Below, in pieces: positions 37,433-46,893 of a DNA stretch of 64,000 bases. Position 1 is the stretch's first letter, and every line of letters starts with the position of its first letter. This DNA is from Prescottella equi. GTDB taxonomy: Bacteria; Actinomycetota; Actinomycetes; Mycobacteriales; Mycobacteriaceae. Under the pieces are notes generated by a model that searched no databases, was not told where the DNA came from, and saw nothing but the letters and a program-made list of their open reading frames with translations. The translations under genes were made by a program, and so were the position numbers. The DNA is taken from NCBI RefSeq assembly GCF_002094305.1, contig NZ_LWTX01000001.1, forward strand, positions 496,001-560,000, given 5' to 3'.

Positions 37433-38050
37433 GTGTCATCCCATCATCGCAGTGCCTCACGTCCCGCCCGGGACGAGGGTTTCGTGCTGGATACGCTCTC
37501 GCTGGGCCGTCGGCCCGGTTCGATGCGTACGGTGTCACGGGTTGTCCCGGCTCCTTCCCGGATCGGTCTCGACATGGTCGCGATCGAAGAGGGTGCGGAC
37601 GTGACTTTCGATCTGCGGCTCGAGTCGGTGTCCGAGGGTGTCCTCGTCACCGGCTCCGTCAGTGCGGACATCGTGGGCGAGTGCTCGCGGTGCCTCGAGC
37701 CGTTCACCGATTCGGTGAACCTCTACCTCACGGAGCTGTTCGCGTACCCGGACAGCGCCACCGAGGAGACCACCGAGGAGGACGAGGTCTACCGGGTCGT
37801 GGACGACGAGATCGACCTCGAACCGGTGATCGTCGATGCGGTCGGACTGGAGCTTCCGCTCCAGCCGTTGTGCAGCGACGACTGTGAGGGATTGTGTCCC
37901 GAATGTGGCATTCGCCTGGCGATTGCGGAATCCGGGCACGGTCATGAAATAATGGATCCTCGCTGGGCTGGGCTCGCAGCCAAATTCGGTGCAGGATCCG
38001 ACGCCAGCAATGCAACTGCTGATGCCAGCAAGATCAACGAGGAGAAGTAG
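37433..38050 (+). CDS. YceD/DUF177 family protein
   Basis: A 205-residue protein of the DUF177 family, linked to 23S rRNA accumulation and nearly always encoded before rpmF. It has a CSRCLEPF motif in the middle and a C-terminal zinc-like cluster [13 protein letters not shown], where plant and bacterial members have paired cysteines. GTG 37433 follows AAAGAG. TACCCT at 37405-37410 may be the operon's -10 element. It heads yceD-rpmF-rnc-mutM, with 2 bases to rpmF. Confidence 0.92.
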   Translation: MSSHHRSASRPARDEGFVLDTLSLGRRPGSMRTVSRVVPAPSRIGLDMVAIEEGADVTFDLRLESVSEGVLVTGSVSADIVGECSRCLEPFTDSVNLYLTELFAYPDSATEETTEEDEVYRVVDDEIDLEPVIVDAVGLELPLQPLCSDDCEGLCPECGIRLAIAESGHGHEIMDPRWAGLAAKFGAGSDASNATADASKINEEK

Positions 38051-38052
38051 AC

Positions 38053-38235
38053 GTGGCTGTTCCCAAGCGCAGAATGTCGCGGTCCAACACGAGGTCGCGA
38101 CGGAGCCAGTGGAAGACCACTGCGCCCACCCTCATCACCTGCCCGAACCGTGCGTGCGGCGAGAAGACGCTGCCCCACGTTGCGTGCCCGTCGTGCGGCA
38201 CCTACAAGGGCCGTCAGGTTACCGCAGCGGTCTAG
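38053..38235 (+). CDS. rpmF: 50S ribosomal protein L32
   Basis: A 60-residue L32: [20 protein letters not shown], then a zinc ribbon with CPNRAC and CPSCG. GTG 38053 follows GAGGAGAAG just upstream. It is in the standard yceD-rpmF-rnc order. Confidence 0.97.
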   Translation: MAVPKRRMSRSNTRSRRSQWKTTAPTLITCPNRACGEKTLPHVACPSCGTYKGRQVTAAV

Positions 38236-38251
38236 TCTGCTAAGTCGCGCT

Positions 38252-39022
38252 GTGACCAGCAAAAAAAGCAATACAGCTTACGCCGGCGGCGAGGAAGATC
38301 ACGGATCTCTCCTCGCCGCCCTTGGCGTGCCTCTGACGGAGGATCTGCTGACGCTCGCGTTGACCCATCGCTCGTACGCGTACGAGCACGGCGGGTTGCC
38401 GACCAACGAGCGCCTCGAGTTCCTCGGTGACTCGGTCCTGGGACTGACAATCACCGAGCGCCTCTACACGGCCCACCCCGAGAAGTCCGAGGGTGAGCTC
38501 GCGAAGATCCGCGCCAGCATCGTCAACATGCACGCCCTCGCGGAGGTGGCGCGCGGTCTGGGGCCCGGTGGTCTCGGTGCGCACCTGCTCCTCGGCAAGG
38601 GCGAGGAGATGACGGGTGGCCGCGACAAGCCGAGCATCCTGGCCGACGGCATGGAGTCGCTCCTCGGTGCGATCCACCTCGAGCACGGAATCGACACTGC
38701 CCGACGGGTGGTGCTCGATCTGTTCGCCGATCTGCTCTCGCGTGCCCCGAAACTCGGTGCCGGCCTGGACTGGAAGACCAGCCTCCAGGAACTGACCGCC
38801 GAACGTGGCATCGGAGTCCCGTCGTACGAGATCACCGCGACCGGTCCCGACCACGACAAGGAGTTCACCGCGACGGTCGTCGTCGGTGGCGATGCTTTCG
38901 GTGTCGGTGTGGGCAGGTCGAAGAAGGAAGCCGAGCAGAAGGCCGCCAGCACCGCGTGGAGCGCGCTGTCCGAGGCTGCGCAGTCGGTCGTCCTTCCCGA
39001 CGACACCGTCGTCGAGTCCTGA
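38252..39022 (+). CDS. rnc: Ribonuclease III
   Basis: A 256-residue double-strand-specific RNase. The catalytic domain has [20 protein letters not shown] and [15 protein letters not shown] (RNase III signature, about residues 45-70), with a second acidic site [16 protein letters not shown]. The C-terminal dsRNA-binding domain (about 180-245) has [12 protein letters not shown] and [23 protein letters not shown] 38252 yields [20 protein letters not shown]; the reading frame runs open into rpmF. It processes rRNA precursors. Confidence 0.96.
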   Translation: MTSKKSNTAYAGGEEDHGSLLAALGVPLTEDLLTLALTHRSYAYEHGGLPTNERLEFLGDSVLGLTITERLYTAHPEKSEGELAKIRASIVNMHALAEVARGLGPGGLGAHLLLGKGEEMTGGRDKPSILADGMESLLGAIHLEHGIDTARRVVLDLFADLLSRAPKLGAGLDWKTSLQELTAERGIGVPSYEITATGPDHDKEFTATVVVGGDAFGVGVGRSKKEAEQKAASTAWSALSEAAQSVVLPDDTVVES

Positions 39023-39046
39023 CCCGGCACAGGTCGAGGGCGTAGC

Positions 39047-39913
39047 GTGCCGGAGCTTCCCGAGGTCGAGGTGGTCCGACGGGGTCTCGAGGCCCACGTC
39101 GTCGGGCACAACATCGCCGACGTCGAGGTTCTGCATCCGCGTGCCGTACGCCGGCATCTGCCGGGCTCTCTCGACCTCGCCGGTCGACTCGAGGGCCAGA
39201 CCGTGGTGGGGGCCGAGCGCCGAGGCAAGTATCTGTGGCTCGTCCTCGAACCGAGCTCGGTTGCGATCGTCGTCCATCTGGGAATGAGCGGGCAGATGCT
39301 CGTGCAGGATCCGACGGTGCCCGACGAGAAGCATCTCCGGATCCGGGCGCGCCTGGAGTCCGGCATCGACCTCCGTTTCGTCGACCAACGGACCTTCGGT
39401 GGATGGGCGCTGGCCGACCTCGTCACCGTCGACGGCACCGTCGTGCCGGACTCGGTCGCGCACATCGCCCGCGATCCGCTCGATCCGCGTTTCGATCCCG
39501 ATCTCGTCGTGAAGGCATTGCGCGCCAAGCACACCGAGATCAAGCGCGCCCTCCTCGACCAGACCGTGGTGTCCGGCGTCGGCAACATCTACGCCGACGA
39601 GGCCTTGTGGCGGGCCGAGATTCACGGCAACCGTCCCACCGACAAGCTGAGTGGCCCGCGGCTGCGAGTCCTGCTCGACGCGGCCCGAGACGTGATGACC
39701 GAGGCTCTCGACCAGGGCGGCACGTCGTTCGATGCGTTGTACGTCAACGTGAACGGCCAGTCCGGCTACTTCGACCGGTCCCTCAACGCCTACGGGCAGG
39801 AGAACCTGCCGTGCCGACGCTGCGGGGCGCCGATCCGGCGCGAGAAGTTCATGAACCGCTCGTCGTACAGCTGTCCGAAGTGTCAGCCGCGGCCGCGGCT
39901 CGTTCGCGGATGA
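39047..39913 (+). CDS. mutM: Formamidopyrimidine-DNA glycosylase
   Basis: A 288-residue 8-oxoguanine repair glycosylase/AP lyase. The N-terminal catalytic [17 protein letters not shown] gives the nucleophile Pro2 and Glu3, and Lys61 is in RRGKYLWLV. The helix-two-turn-helix [20 protein letters not shown] and the C-terminal zinc finger (CRRCGAPI ... SCPKC) are intact. It is the last gene of the yceD-rpmF-rnc-mutM operon. Its last 65 bases overlap the 3' end of the convergent MocR gene. Confidence 0.97.
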   Translation: MPELPEVEVVRRGLEAHVVGHNIADVEVLHPRAVRRHLPGSLDLAGRLEGQTVVGAERRGKYLWLVLEPSSVAIVVHLGMSGQMLVQDPTVPDEKHLRIRARLESGIDLRFVDQRTFGGWALADLVTVDGTVVPDSVAHIARDPLDPRFDPDLVVKALRAKHTEIKRALLDQTVVSGVGNIYADEALWRAEIHGNRPTDKLSGPRLRVLLDAARDVMTEALDQGGTSFDALYVNVNGQSGYFDRSLNAYGQENLPCRRCGAPIRREKFMNRSSYSCPKCQPRPRLVRG

Positions 39914-41321
39914 CCTCGGCGATCGTCGTCGCGGCCGCGGATGCCTTCGATTCCGGCAACTGCGCGTAGCCGCACAGCAGTCCGCGCGGTCCGGCCTCGG
40001 ACACCCGATACTTGGCCAGTGCCGGTACCTTCACGCCGCGGCGGGTGATCTCGGTGGCGATCGCGACGTCGTCGGCGCCGTCGGGAAGGCGTAGCGCTAC
40101 ATGCAGTCCCGCCTCGACTCCGAGGGGCTGCACGCCCGGCAGGTGCGTCCGCAATGCGTCGACGAACGCCTGCCGCCGGGCCGCGTACGTGCGTGACGAC
40201 CGGGCGAGGTGCCTGGTGAGCGAACCCGACTCGACGAACCTGGCGACGGCGTCCGCCGTGACGGCGCAGGCGGTCTCGCCGCTCGCCGCGAGTGCGTCGT
40301 GCACGCGGGGCAGCAGGTCGGCCGGGGGCACGAGCCACGCCAAGCGCAGGGACGGCGAGAGGATCTTCGACACGGTGCCGACGTACGCCACCCGTTCACG
40401 TCCGCCCTCGATTGCGCGCAGAGCAGGCAGTGTCGGTACGCCGTAACGGAATTCGCCATCGTAGTCGTCCTCGATGACCAGCCGTCCGGCGGTCGAGGCG
40501 CTGGCGAGGAGGGCGGCTCGCCGGGCCGCGGAGAGTCGCGAGCCCATCGGGTACTGGTGTGCCGGAGTGCAGTAGACCGCGGCGTCGGTGGCGCGTAGGG
40601 CCGCAGGATCGATCCCGTCCTGGTCGACGGTTACCGGTCGGATGTCGGCGCCCGCGGCCGCGAGCGCGACCCGGGCTTTCGCGTAACCGGGATCCTCGAA
40701 CGCGATCGGCTTGCCGGGCAGGTCTGCCGCGGCGACAAGGGCTCTCAGGGCGGCGAGCGCGCCGGGCACGACGACGATCTCGTCGGGTTCTGCCACGATG
40801 CCGCGAGTGCGCCGGAGGTGCACCGCGAGCGCCTCACGCAGTCGCCGATGGCCACCGGGCCCGGGTGGGATGTTCGGCACCGGCCCCGCCGTGGCCGCGC
40901 GCCACGCGGATCGCCAGTCGCGAGGAAGGATCAGGTCCGTATCCGGGTAGCCGGGCGACAGGTCGAGGGCGACGGCGGGGCGGACGGTGCGGGGCGACGA
41001 CGCCGTGCCCTCCGCCGGGGTCACGTGCGGGGTCACACCGGCGTGCGCCGCGACGTCGGCGCCCAGCGCGATCCGGGTGCCGGATCCCGCACGCGAGTCG
41101 ACGAAACCCGCGGCCGCCAATTCGTCGTACGCGTCGACCACCGCGGAACGGGACACACCCAGTTCGACGGCGAGGACCCGGCTGGCCGGCAGGAGATCGC
41201 CGGGCCGGAGCGCGCCGCTCCGCAGCGCCGCGACCACTGCTCCGGCGATCCGCTGTCGGAGCGGTTCACCTGTGTCGGGCAGCGTGAGGTGCAGGGTCGA
41301 CGCACGAGGGGTCCGGGCCAT
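39849..41321 (-). CDS. MocR/PdxR-type GntR regulator with aminotransferase domain
   Basis: A 490-residue fusion. The GntR winged helix (about 15-80) has [20 protein letters not shown] and [20 protein letters not shown]. The fold-type-I aminotransferase-like domain has [31 protein letters not shown] and the PLP-binding Lys in [18 protein letters not shown]. Such proteins sense PLP or amino-acid adducts and control vitamin B6 or amine-metabolism genes. The divergent PPOX gene is the natural target. ATG 41321 has TATGGT ending 6 bases upstream on the minus strand (leaderless). Its 3' end overlaps mutM by 65 bases. Confidence 0.9.
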   Translation of the reverse strand: MARTPRASTLHLTLPDTGEPLRQRIAGAVVAALRSGALRPGDLLPASRVLAVELGVSRSAVVDAYDELAAAGFVDSRAGSGTRIALGADVAAHAGVTPHVTPAEGTASSPRTVRPAVALDLSPGYPDTDLILPRDWRSAWRAATAGPVPNIPPGPGGHRRLREALAVHLRRTRGIVAEPDEIVVVPGALAALRALVAAADLPGKPIAFEDPGYAKARVALAAAGADIRPVTVDQDGIDPAALRATDAAVYCTPAHQYPMGSRLSAARRAALLASASTAGRLVIEDDYDGEFRYGVPTLPALRAIEGGRERVAYVGTVSKILSPSLRLAWLVPPADLLPRVHDALAASGETACAVTADAVARFVESGSLTRHLARSSRTYAARRQAFVDALRTHLPGVQPLGVEAGLHVALRLPDGADDVAIATEITRRGVKVPALAKYRVSEAGPRGLLCGYAQLPESKASAAATTIAEVIRERAAAAADTSDSCTTSGS

Positions 41322-41333
41322 CCGTGCACCATA

Positions 41334-41371
41334 CTGGTCTGGCTGATCGGACGATTCCGGACCTGGTCGGG
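41334..41371. promoter_or_regulatory. Candidate MocR operator (direct repeats)
   Basis: CTGGTCTGG (41334-41342) and CTGGTCGGG (41363-41371) are direct repeats 29 bases apart in the 78-base spacer between the MocR gene and the PPOX gene. MocR regulators commonly bind spaced direct repeats, so this is a reasonable operator candidate. Confidence 0.35.
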
Positions 41372-41399
41372 GCGCCACTATCGACCCACAGTTGTCGGT

Positions 41400-42059
41400 A
41401 TGACCATCACACCGCCGCTGTGCGGCATCGGACGACTGCCCGAACGCTCCCGCGAGTCCCGCGCCGACCTGGACTCGGTGCTCGACGCCTGCGCCGTCGG
41501 CACGCTTGCCACCGTCGTCGATGGGCTGCCCTGGACGGTGCCGATGCTCTACGCCCGGGTCGGAGACCGGATACTGCTGCACGGTTCGACAGGGGCCGGC
41601 GCGCTGCGCCATGTCGCGTCCGGTGCGCCCGCATCGCTGTGTGTCACGCTTCTCGACGGAATCGTCGTGGCCGACAACCTCTTCAACTCCTCCGCCAACT
41701 ACCGCTCTGCGGTCGTGCACGGCAACCTGACGCCGCTGCGCCGAGAAGAGGCGGAGTGCGCGCTCGTCCAACTGTCGGACGCGCTCATCCCGGACCGCAG
41801 CACCGAGGTGCGTGCGTCGACCCGCAAGGAACTGGCCGCGACCCTCACGATCGCACTGCCGATCGAGCCCGGCCGCTGGACGGTCAAGGTGCGGGACGCC
41901 CCGCCGAGCGAGGGTGACCGGGATCCGGGGGTGTGGGCGGGGGTGGTGCCGATGCGAACCGTTGCGGGCGAACCGATCCGCGCCCCGTGGGTGTCCGACG
42001 ACGTACCGGTGCCGGCGTCGGTACGGGCGCTCTCGAAGCCCGGACGGAGCGGCGCGTAA
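41400..42059 (+). CDS. PPOX-family FMN-binding split-barrel protein
   Basis: A 219-residue protein: CGIGRLPERSRESRADLDSV, then ACAVGTLATVVDGLPWTVPM, LYARVGDRILLHGSTGAGAL and SASYRS-like NSSANYRSAVVHGNLTPL. This is the pyridoxamine-5'-phosphate-oxidase-like family in the form often encoded beside MocR regulators. Its reaction is unknown; PNP/PMP oxidation or flavin-dependent reduction are possible. ATG 41400 has no Shine-Dalgarno. The open frame running upstream to 40818 lies antisense to the MocR gene and is rejected. Confidence 0.85.
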   Translation: MTITPPLCGIGRLPERSRESRADLDSVLDACAVGTLATVVDGLPWTVPMLYARVGDRILLHGSTGAGALRHVASGAPASLCVTLLDGIVVADNLFNSSANYRSAVVHGNLTPLRREEAECALVQLSDALIPDRSTEVRASTRKELAATLTIALPIEPGRWTVKVRDAPPSEGDRDPGVWAGVVPMRTVAGEPIRAPWVSDDVPVPASVRALSKPGRSGA

Positions 42060-42060
42060 A

Positions 42061-42078
42061 GATCGCGTCAACGCGATC
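42061..42078. terminator. Small hairpin after PPOX gene
   Basis: GATCGCG-TCAA-CGCGATC, 7 base pairs with a 4-base loop directly after the stop codon. A weak terminator candidate. Confidence 0.4.
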
Positions 42079-42147
42079 AGTCGGTGGTGTCAGCGATGCG
42101 TAAGGGCAGCGCATCCGGGCGCAGAACGGGGGCACGCTCCGCAGTGG

Positions 42148-42164
42148 GCGTCGAGATACGACGC
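42148..42164 (+). promoter_or_regulatory. Inverted repeat before the kdp operon
   Basis: GCGTCG-AGATA-CGACGC, flanked by further partly pairing GCAG/CTGC, 33 bases before the first kdp reading frame. It could be a KdpE operator or a leader hairpin. The rest of the 137-base region shows no clear -35/-10 pair. Confidence 0.3.
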
Positions 42165-42196
42165 TGCGGTTTTCGAGGAAGACGAAGAGGAACGTC

Positions 42197-42289
42197 ATGG
42201 CTGATTTGGCCTACGTCGGGTTGATCATCGGAGTGTTCGCCGTCTGTGCGCTGGTGCTGCGTGGTCTGCAGACGAGGAGCGTCCGGTGA
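42197..42289 (+). CDS. 30-residue membrane peptide heading the kdp operon
   Basis: ATG 42197 to TGA 42289, MADLAYVGLIIGVFAVCALV followed by a basic tail LRGLQTRSVR. It is one predicted transmembrane helix with positive charges at the C-terminus. GAAGAGGAA lies 5-13 bases upstream, and the stop overlaps the kdpF start (GTGA), so both are coupled. It is too short for normal gene calling. Similar short peptides before kdpF occur in other high-GC Gram-positives as far as I recall; its function is unknown. A KdpFABC accessory subunit or a leader for kdpF translation are possible. Confidence 0.65.
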   Translation: MADLAYVGLIIGVFAVCALVLRGLQTRSVR

Positions 42290-42384
42290 CGGTCGCCGGG
42301 ACGGTCGGTGTCGCCGTCGTCGTGATCGCCGCCGCGCTGGTGATCTACCTGCTCATCGCGCTCCTGAACCCTGAGCGGTTCTAG
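42286..42384 (+). CDS. kdpF: KdpF subunit of K+-transporting ATPase
   Basis: A 32-residue single-helix protein starting GTG 42286: VTVAGTVGVAVVVIAAALVI, then YLLIALLNPERF. The C-terminal ALLNPERF is the typical KdpF ending. KdpF is a small stabilising subunit of KdpFABC bound to KdpA. It lies 20 bases before kdpA and overlaps the upstream 30-residue peptide. Confidence 0.88.
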   Translation: MTVAGTVGVAVVVIAAALVIYLLIALLNPERF

Positions 42385-42404
42385 TCCTCGAGAGGTCTCC
42401 ACAC

Positions 42405-44105
42405 ATGAATCCCGCTCTCGCAGCGGGACTGCAGATAGCACTGGTCGTTGCCGTGCTAGCGATTCTGTACGTCCCCGTCGGTGACTACATGGCGAAGGTC
42501 TACACCACCGACACAGATCTCCGGTCCGGGGATCTGCGCATCGAAACTGTCGTGTACCGGCTCTGCCGGATCAATCCCCGCACCGAGCAGACCTGGTACG
42601 GCTACGCCGGCAGCCTGCTCGGCTTCTCGGCCGCGAGCGTGCTGCTGCTCTACTTCCTGCAGCGGATCCAGGGAGTGCTGCCGCTCGGCGGCGGCGTGGA
42701 GGGCGTGAGCCCCGCCGTCGCGTTCAACACCGCGGCGTCGTTCGTCGCCAACACCAACTGGCAGTCGTACGTCCCGGAGACGACGATGAGCCACCTGACG
42801 CAGGCCGCGGGCCTGGCCGTCCAGAACTTCGTGTCCGCCGCCGTCGGCATGGCCGTCGCGGCGGCGCTCATCCGTGGATTCGTCCGCGTCTCGCGGGGCG
42901 GCGAGATCGGCAACTTCTGGGTCGATCTCACCCGCGGTGCCCTGCGCATCCTGCTGCCCTTCGCCTTCGTGATCGCGTTGATCCTGCTGAGCCAGGGCGT
43001 GATCCAGTCGTTCCGGACCGGCTTCTCGTCCACCGGGCTCGACGGGACCACTGTCACGAATGCACTGGCCCCGGTGGCCTCGCAGGAGGCGATCAAGGAA
43101 CTCGGCACCAACGGTGGTGGCATCCTCGCCGCCAACTCGGCGCATCCGTTCGAGAATCCCACCCCGATCACGAACATCGTGGAGATCCTCGCAATCCTGC
43201 TGATCCCGGTCAGCCTCACCCGCACGTTCGGCACACTGGTCGGCGACCGTCGGCAGGGCCTGACTCTCCTCGCCGTGATGTCGACGCTGTTCTTCGGCCT
43301 GCTCGCTGTGACGCTCGCGGCCGAATCCGGGGCGCGCGGCGCCGCGGCGACGGCGGCCGGATCGATGATGGAGGGCAAGGAAGTCCGCTTCGGAATCCCC
43401 GGATCGGCACTGTTCGCCGTCGCCACGACGGGCACCAGTACCGGTGCCGTGAACTCGGCGCACGACAGTATGTCGCCGCTCGGCGGCGGTGCGGTACTGC
43501 TGAACATGCTGCTCGGCGAGATCGCGCCCGGCGGCGTCGGGACCGGCCTGTACGGCATCCTCGTCCTCGCCCTCATCGCGGTGTTCGTCGGTGGTCTGCT
43601 CGTCGGACGTACCCCCGAATACCTCGGCAAGAAGCTCGGGCAGCGTGAGATCACGCTCGCGGCACTGTCGGTGCTCGTGATGCCCGCCCTCGTCCTGATC
43701 GGCACCGGTATCACCGTCATCCTCGGCTCGACCGTCGGATACCTCGGCAACAGTGGCGATCCCGGCACTCCGCAGTCCATCCACGGCTTCACCGAGGTGC
43801 TGTACGCGTTCGCGTCGGCGTCCAACAACAACGGCAGCGCGTTCGGCGGCCTCACGGTCACGAGCGACTGGTTCCAGTCGGCGCTCGGTGTCTGCATGCT
43901 GTTGGGACGTTTCCTGCCGATCCTGTTCGTCCTCGCGCTCGCGGGATCGCTCTCCGCGCAGCGTCGGACACCCGCCGGTGCGGGCACCCTGCCCACGTCC
44001 GGCCCCATGTTCACGGGACTGCTCACCGGCACCGTCGTGCTGGTCGCGGCCCTCACCTTCTTCCCGGCCCTCGCTCTCGGGCCCATCTCGGAGGCCCTGC
44101 AATGA
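42405..44105 (+). CDS. kdpA: K+-transporting ATPase subunit A
   Basis: A 566-residue K+ channel-like subunit with about ten membrane helices. Selectivity-filter segments of the four pore repeats are seen in [53 protein letters not shown] and [26 protein letters not shown]-type segment [19 protein letters not shown] is near the N-terminus. It forms the ion path of the high-affinity Kdp pump. The last four bases overlap kdpB (ATGA). Confidence 0.97.
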   Translation: MNPALAAGLQIALVVAVLAILYVPVGDYMAKVYTTDTDLRSGDLRIETVVYRLCRINPRTEQTWYGYAGSLLGFSAASVLLLYFLQRIQGVLPLGGGVEGVSPAVAFNTAASFVANTNWQSYVPETTMSHLTQAAGLAVQNFVSAAVGMAVAAALIRGFVRVSRGGEIGNFWVDLTRGALRILLPFAFVIALILLSQGVIQSFRTGFSSTGLDGTTVTNALAPVASQEAIKELGTNGGGILAANSAHPFENPTPITNIVEILAILLIPVSLTRTFGTLVGDRRQGLTLLAVMSTLFFGLLAVTLAAESGARGAAATAAGSMMEGKEVRFGIPGSALFAVATTGTSTGAVNSAHDSMSPLGGGAVLLNMLLGEIAPGGVGTGLYGILVLALIAVFVGGLLVGRTPEYLGKKLGQREITLAALSVLVMPALVLIGTGITVILGSTVGYLGNSGDPGTPQSIHGFTEVLYAFASASNNNGSAFGGLTVTSDWFQSALGVCMLLGRFLPILFVLALAGSLSAQRRTPAGAGTLPTSGPMFTGLLTGTVVLVAALTFFPALALGPISEALQ

Positions 44106-46228
44106 GTCTTCAGACCCACACGACGGTCCCCGTGACCGACGTTCCCACCGATGTGCCCGACGCGGATTCCGCGCACGGCCACGCGCCGGTCGCGGCCGGC
44201 ATCTTCAGTCCCCGGCAGCTGATCACGTCGCTGCCCGGCGCGGTGCGCAAACTCGATCCACGCCACCAGGCCCGCAACCCGGTGATGTTCGTCGTCCTCG
44301 TCGGGTCCGTCGTGACCACGGTGATGGCGATCGTGCAGCCGACGGTGTTCTCGTGGGCGATTGCCGCCTGGCTGTGGTTCACGGTGCTCTTCGCGAACCT
44401 CGCCGAGTCGGTCGCCGAAGGCCGTGGCAAGGCCCAGGCCGCGAGCCTGCGGAAGGTGAAGCAGGACACCGTGGCCCGACGGGTGACGGCGTCCGGCGCG
44501 GTCGAGGAGGTCTCGGCCACCACGCTCGTGGTCGGCGACACCGTGGTGGTCGAGGCGGGCGAGGTGATTCCCGGCGACGGCGACGTCGTCGAGGGCATCG
44601 CGACCGTCGACGAGTCGGCCATCACCGGCGAATCCGCGCCCGTCGTCCGCGAGTCCGGGGGCGACCGGTGCGCCGTCACCGGTGGCACCACGGTGCTCTC
44701 CGACCGGATCGTGGTGAGAATCACCTGCGCGCCGGGGCATTCGTTCGTGGACCGGATGATCGCGCTCGTCGAGGGGGCGTCGCGCAAGAAGACGCCCAAC
44801 GAGATCGCGCTGAACATCCTGCTCGCGTCGCTCACGATCATCTTTCTGCTCGCGGTGGTCGCGATCGGACCGATGGGCGAGTACGCGGGTGAGGCTCAGG
44901 ATCCGGTCAAGCTCATCGCGCTGCTGGTGTGCCTGATCCCGACCACGATCGGCGCGCTGCTGTCCGCGATCGGTATCGCTGGGATGGACCGGCTGGTGCA
45001 GCGCAACGTGCTGGCGATGTCGGGCCGCGCGGTCGAGGCCGCCGGCGACATCGACACGCTGCTGATGGACAAGACCGGCACCATCACCTTCGGCAACCGC
45101 CGGGCCACCGCGCTCCATCCGGCGCCGGGCCGGTCGGAGGACGAACTGGCCGCCGCGGCAAGGCTGTCCAGCCTCGCGGACGGCACCCCCGAGGGCCGGA
45201 GCATCGTCGAGCTGTGTGCCGAGCGGTACGGGCTCTCCACCGAGGCTTCGGACAGCGAGCGGGGCGCCGAGTTCGTCGAGTTCACGGCGCAGACCCGAAT
45301 GAGCGGACTGGACATCGCCACCGGCACCGGCCGGCAGCAGATCCGTAAGGGTGCCGGTGACGCCGTGCTGGCGTGGGTCGCCGGGTACGGTGCGGCGGTC
45401 GATCCGGCCGTGTCCGACTCGGTCGAGGAGGTCGCCCTCGGGGGCGGCACCCCGCTCGTGGTGGCGGTCGCCGAGCGTGGCACGGCGACGGTGCTCGGCG
45501 TGATCGCGCTGACCGACGTCGTCAAGCCGGGGATCGCCGAACGGTTCGCGGAGTTGCGGGCCATGGGGATCCGCACCGTCATGGTGACCGGCGACAACCC
45601 GCTCACTGCGCGGGCCATCGCGGAGGAGGCCGGGGTCGACGACTTCATGGCCGAGGCCACGCCCGAGGACAAGCTCGAGAGGATCCGTCAGGAGCAGGAG
45701 GGCGGACGTCTGGTCGCGATGACCGGCGACGGCACCAACGACGCCCCCGCCCTCGCGCAGGCCGACGTCGGCGTCGCGATGAACACCGGGACGTCGGCCG
45801 CGAAGGAGGCCGGCAACATGGTGGACCTCGACTCGGATCCGACCAAGCTGATCGAGGTGGTCGAGATCGGCAAGCAGTTGCTGATCACCCGCGGGGCGCT
45901 CACGACGTTCTCGCTCGCGAACGATCTCGCGAAGTACTTCGCGATCCTGCCGGCGCTCTTCAGTGCGATCTATCCGCAGCTGGCGGTGCTGAACATCATG
46001 CATCTGGCGACTCCGCAGTCGGCGATCCTGTCGGCGGTGATCTTCAATGCTCTCGTCATCGTCGGACTGATCCCGTTGGCGCTCAGGGGCGTCCGCTATC
46101 GGCCCGCGGCCGCATCGAAACTGCTCGGCCGAAACCTGTTGATCTACGGCGTGGGCGGTGTCGTCACCCCCTTCGTCGGAATCTGGGTGATCGACCTCGT
46201 CGTCCGCCTCATTCCTGGAATCGGGTGA
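44102..46228 (+). CDS. kdpB: K+-transporting P-type ATPase subunit B
   Basis: A 708-residue P-type ATPase. The phosphorylation motif [11 protein letters not shown] has Asp323. The A-domain has [19 protein letters not shown], and the P-domain hinge has [40 protein letters not shown] is in the C-terminal membrane part. It energises KdpA and is the catalytic core of KdpFABC. It follows kdpA with ATGA overlap and is 7 bases before kdpC. Confidence 0.97.
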   Translation: MSLQTHTTVPVTDVPTDVPDADSAHGHAPVAAGIFSPRQLITSLPGAVRKLDPRHQARNPVMFVVLVGSVVTTVMAIVQPTVFSWAIAAWLWFTVLFANLAESVAEGRGKAQAASLRKVKQDTVARRVTASGAVEEVSATTLVVGDTVVVEAGEVIPGDGDVVEGIATVDESAITGESAPVVRESGGDRCAVTGGTTVLSDRIVVRITCAPGHSFVDRMIALVEGASRKKTPNEIALNILLASLTIIFLLAVVAIGPMGEYAGEAQDPVKLIALLVCLIPTTIGALLSAIGIAGMDRLVQRNVLAMSGRAVEAAGDIDTLLMDKTGTITFGNRRATALHPAPGRSEDELAAAARLSSLADGTPEGRSIVELCAERYGLSTEASDSERGAEFVEFTAQTRMSGLDIATGTGRQQIRKGAGDAVLAWVAGYGAAVDPAVSDSVEEVALGGGTPLVVAVAERGTATVLGVIALTDVVKPGIAERFAELRAMGIRTVMVTGDNPLTARAIAEEAGVDDFMAEATPEDKLERIRQEQEGGRLVAMTGDGTNDAPALAQADVGVAMNTGTSAAKEAGNMVDLDSDPTKLIEVVEIGKQLLITRGALTTFSLANDLAKYFAILPALFSAIYPQLAVLNIMHLATPQSAILSAVIFNALVIVGLIPLALRGVRYRPAAASKLLGRNLLIYGVGGVVTPFVGIWVIDLVVRLIPGIG

Positions 46229-46235
46229 AAAGCCA

Positions 46236-46886
46236 ATGAGATTCGCTATCGGTTTCCTCAAGCAGGTGTGGGCGGGGCTGCTCGTCCTCCTTGCGCTCAC
46301 GGCGATCCTCGGGGTGCTGTATCCGGCCGCCGTGTGGGGCGTGGGGCGCATCGCCTCGGGGTCCGCGGAGGGCTCGCCGGTCCACGACGCCGCGGGGTGC
46401 GTCGTGGGCAGCCGCTGGGTCGGCGTCGATCCACAGGTCCCGGCCGGCGAGCCGGATCCGTTCTTCCACAACCGGGTCGTCGGCTCGGTCGCGGACGAGG
46501 ACCCGTTCGCACCCGGTGACCCTGCAGCGGCCCTGCCCGGCAATCAGGGCCCCAGCAGCGAGGTGCTGGCCGGGTTCGTCGAGGCGCGCCGGGCAGCGGT
46601 CGCCGAGCGGGAGGGCGTGGCCCCGCACGACGTGCCGGTGGACGCGGTCACCGGGTCGGGCTCCGGCATCGATCCCCACATCTCACCCGCCTACGCGCAG
46701 CTGCAGGTGCCGCGCGTCGCCGCGGTCACAGGCCTGGGGGAGGACCGAGTCCGAGAGCTCGTGGCCGAGCACACCGAGGGCCGTCAGCTCGGTTTCCTCG
46801 GTGCCGAGCGCGTCAACGTGCTCGAACTCAACGTCGCGCTCGGACTGACCGCACCCGGATGCAATGCGGTCCCCGCGGGTGAATGA
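46236..46886 (+). CDS. kdpC: K+-transporting ATPase subunit C
   Basis: A 216-residue subunit with one N-terminal membrane helix (about residues 8-32) and an exported domain. The characteristic stretch VTGSGSGIDPHISPAYAQLQ and the C-terminal VNVLELNVALG are present. It raises ATP affinity of KdpB. It starts at ATG 46236, 7 bases after kdpB. Confidence 0.95.
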   Translation: MRFAIGFLKQVWAGLLVLLALTAILGVLYPAAVWGVGRIASGSAEGSPVHDAAGCVVGSRWVGVDPQVPAGEPDPFFHNRVVGSVADEDPFAPGDPAAALPGNQGPSSEVLAGFVEARRAAVAEREGVAPHDVPVDAVTGSGSGIDPHISPAYAQLQVPRVAAVTGLGEDRVRELVAEHTEGRQLGFLGAERVNVLELNVALGLTAPGCNAVPAGE

Positions 46887-46893
46887 TGGCGTT

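Noticed and set aside
40818-41399. Open frame continuing upstream of the PPOX gene
   Set aside because: It is antisense to the MocR coding sequence and crosses the divergent promoter; family alignment begins after ATG 41400.
41322-42071. N-terminal extension of the MocR frame to 42071
   Set aside because: It is antisense to the PPOX gene and would place about 250 non-family residues before the GntR domain, which starts naturally at ATG 41321.
42060-42196. c-di-AMP (ydaO-type) riboswitch before kdp
   Set aside because: The region is only 137 bases and lacks the conserved ydaO features I know; a simple inverted repeat is all that can be supported.
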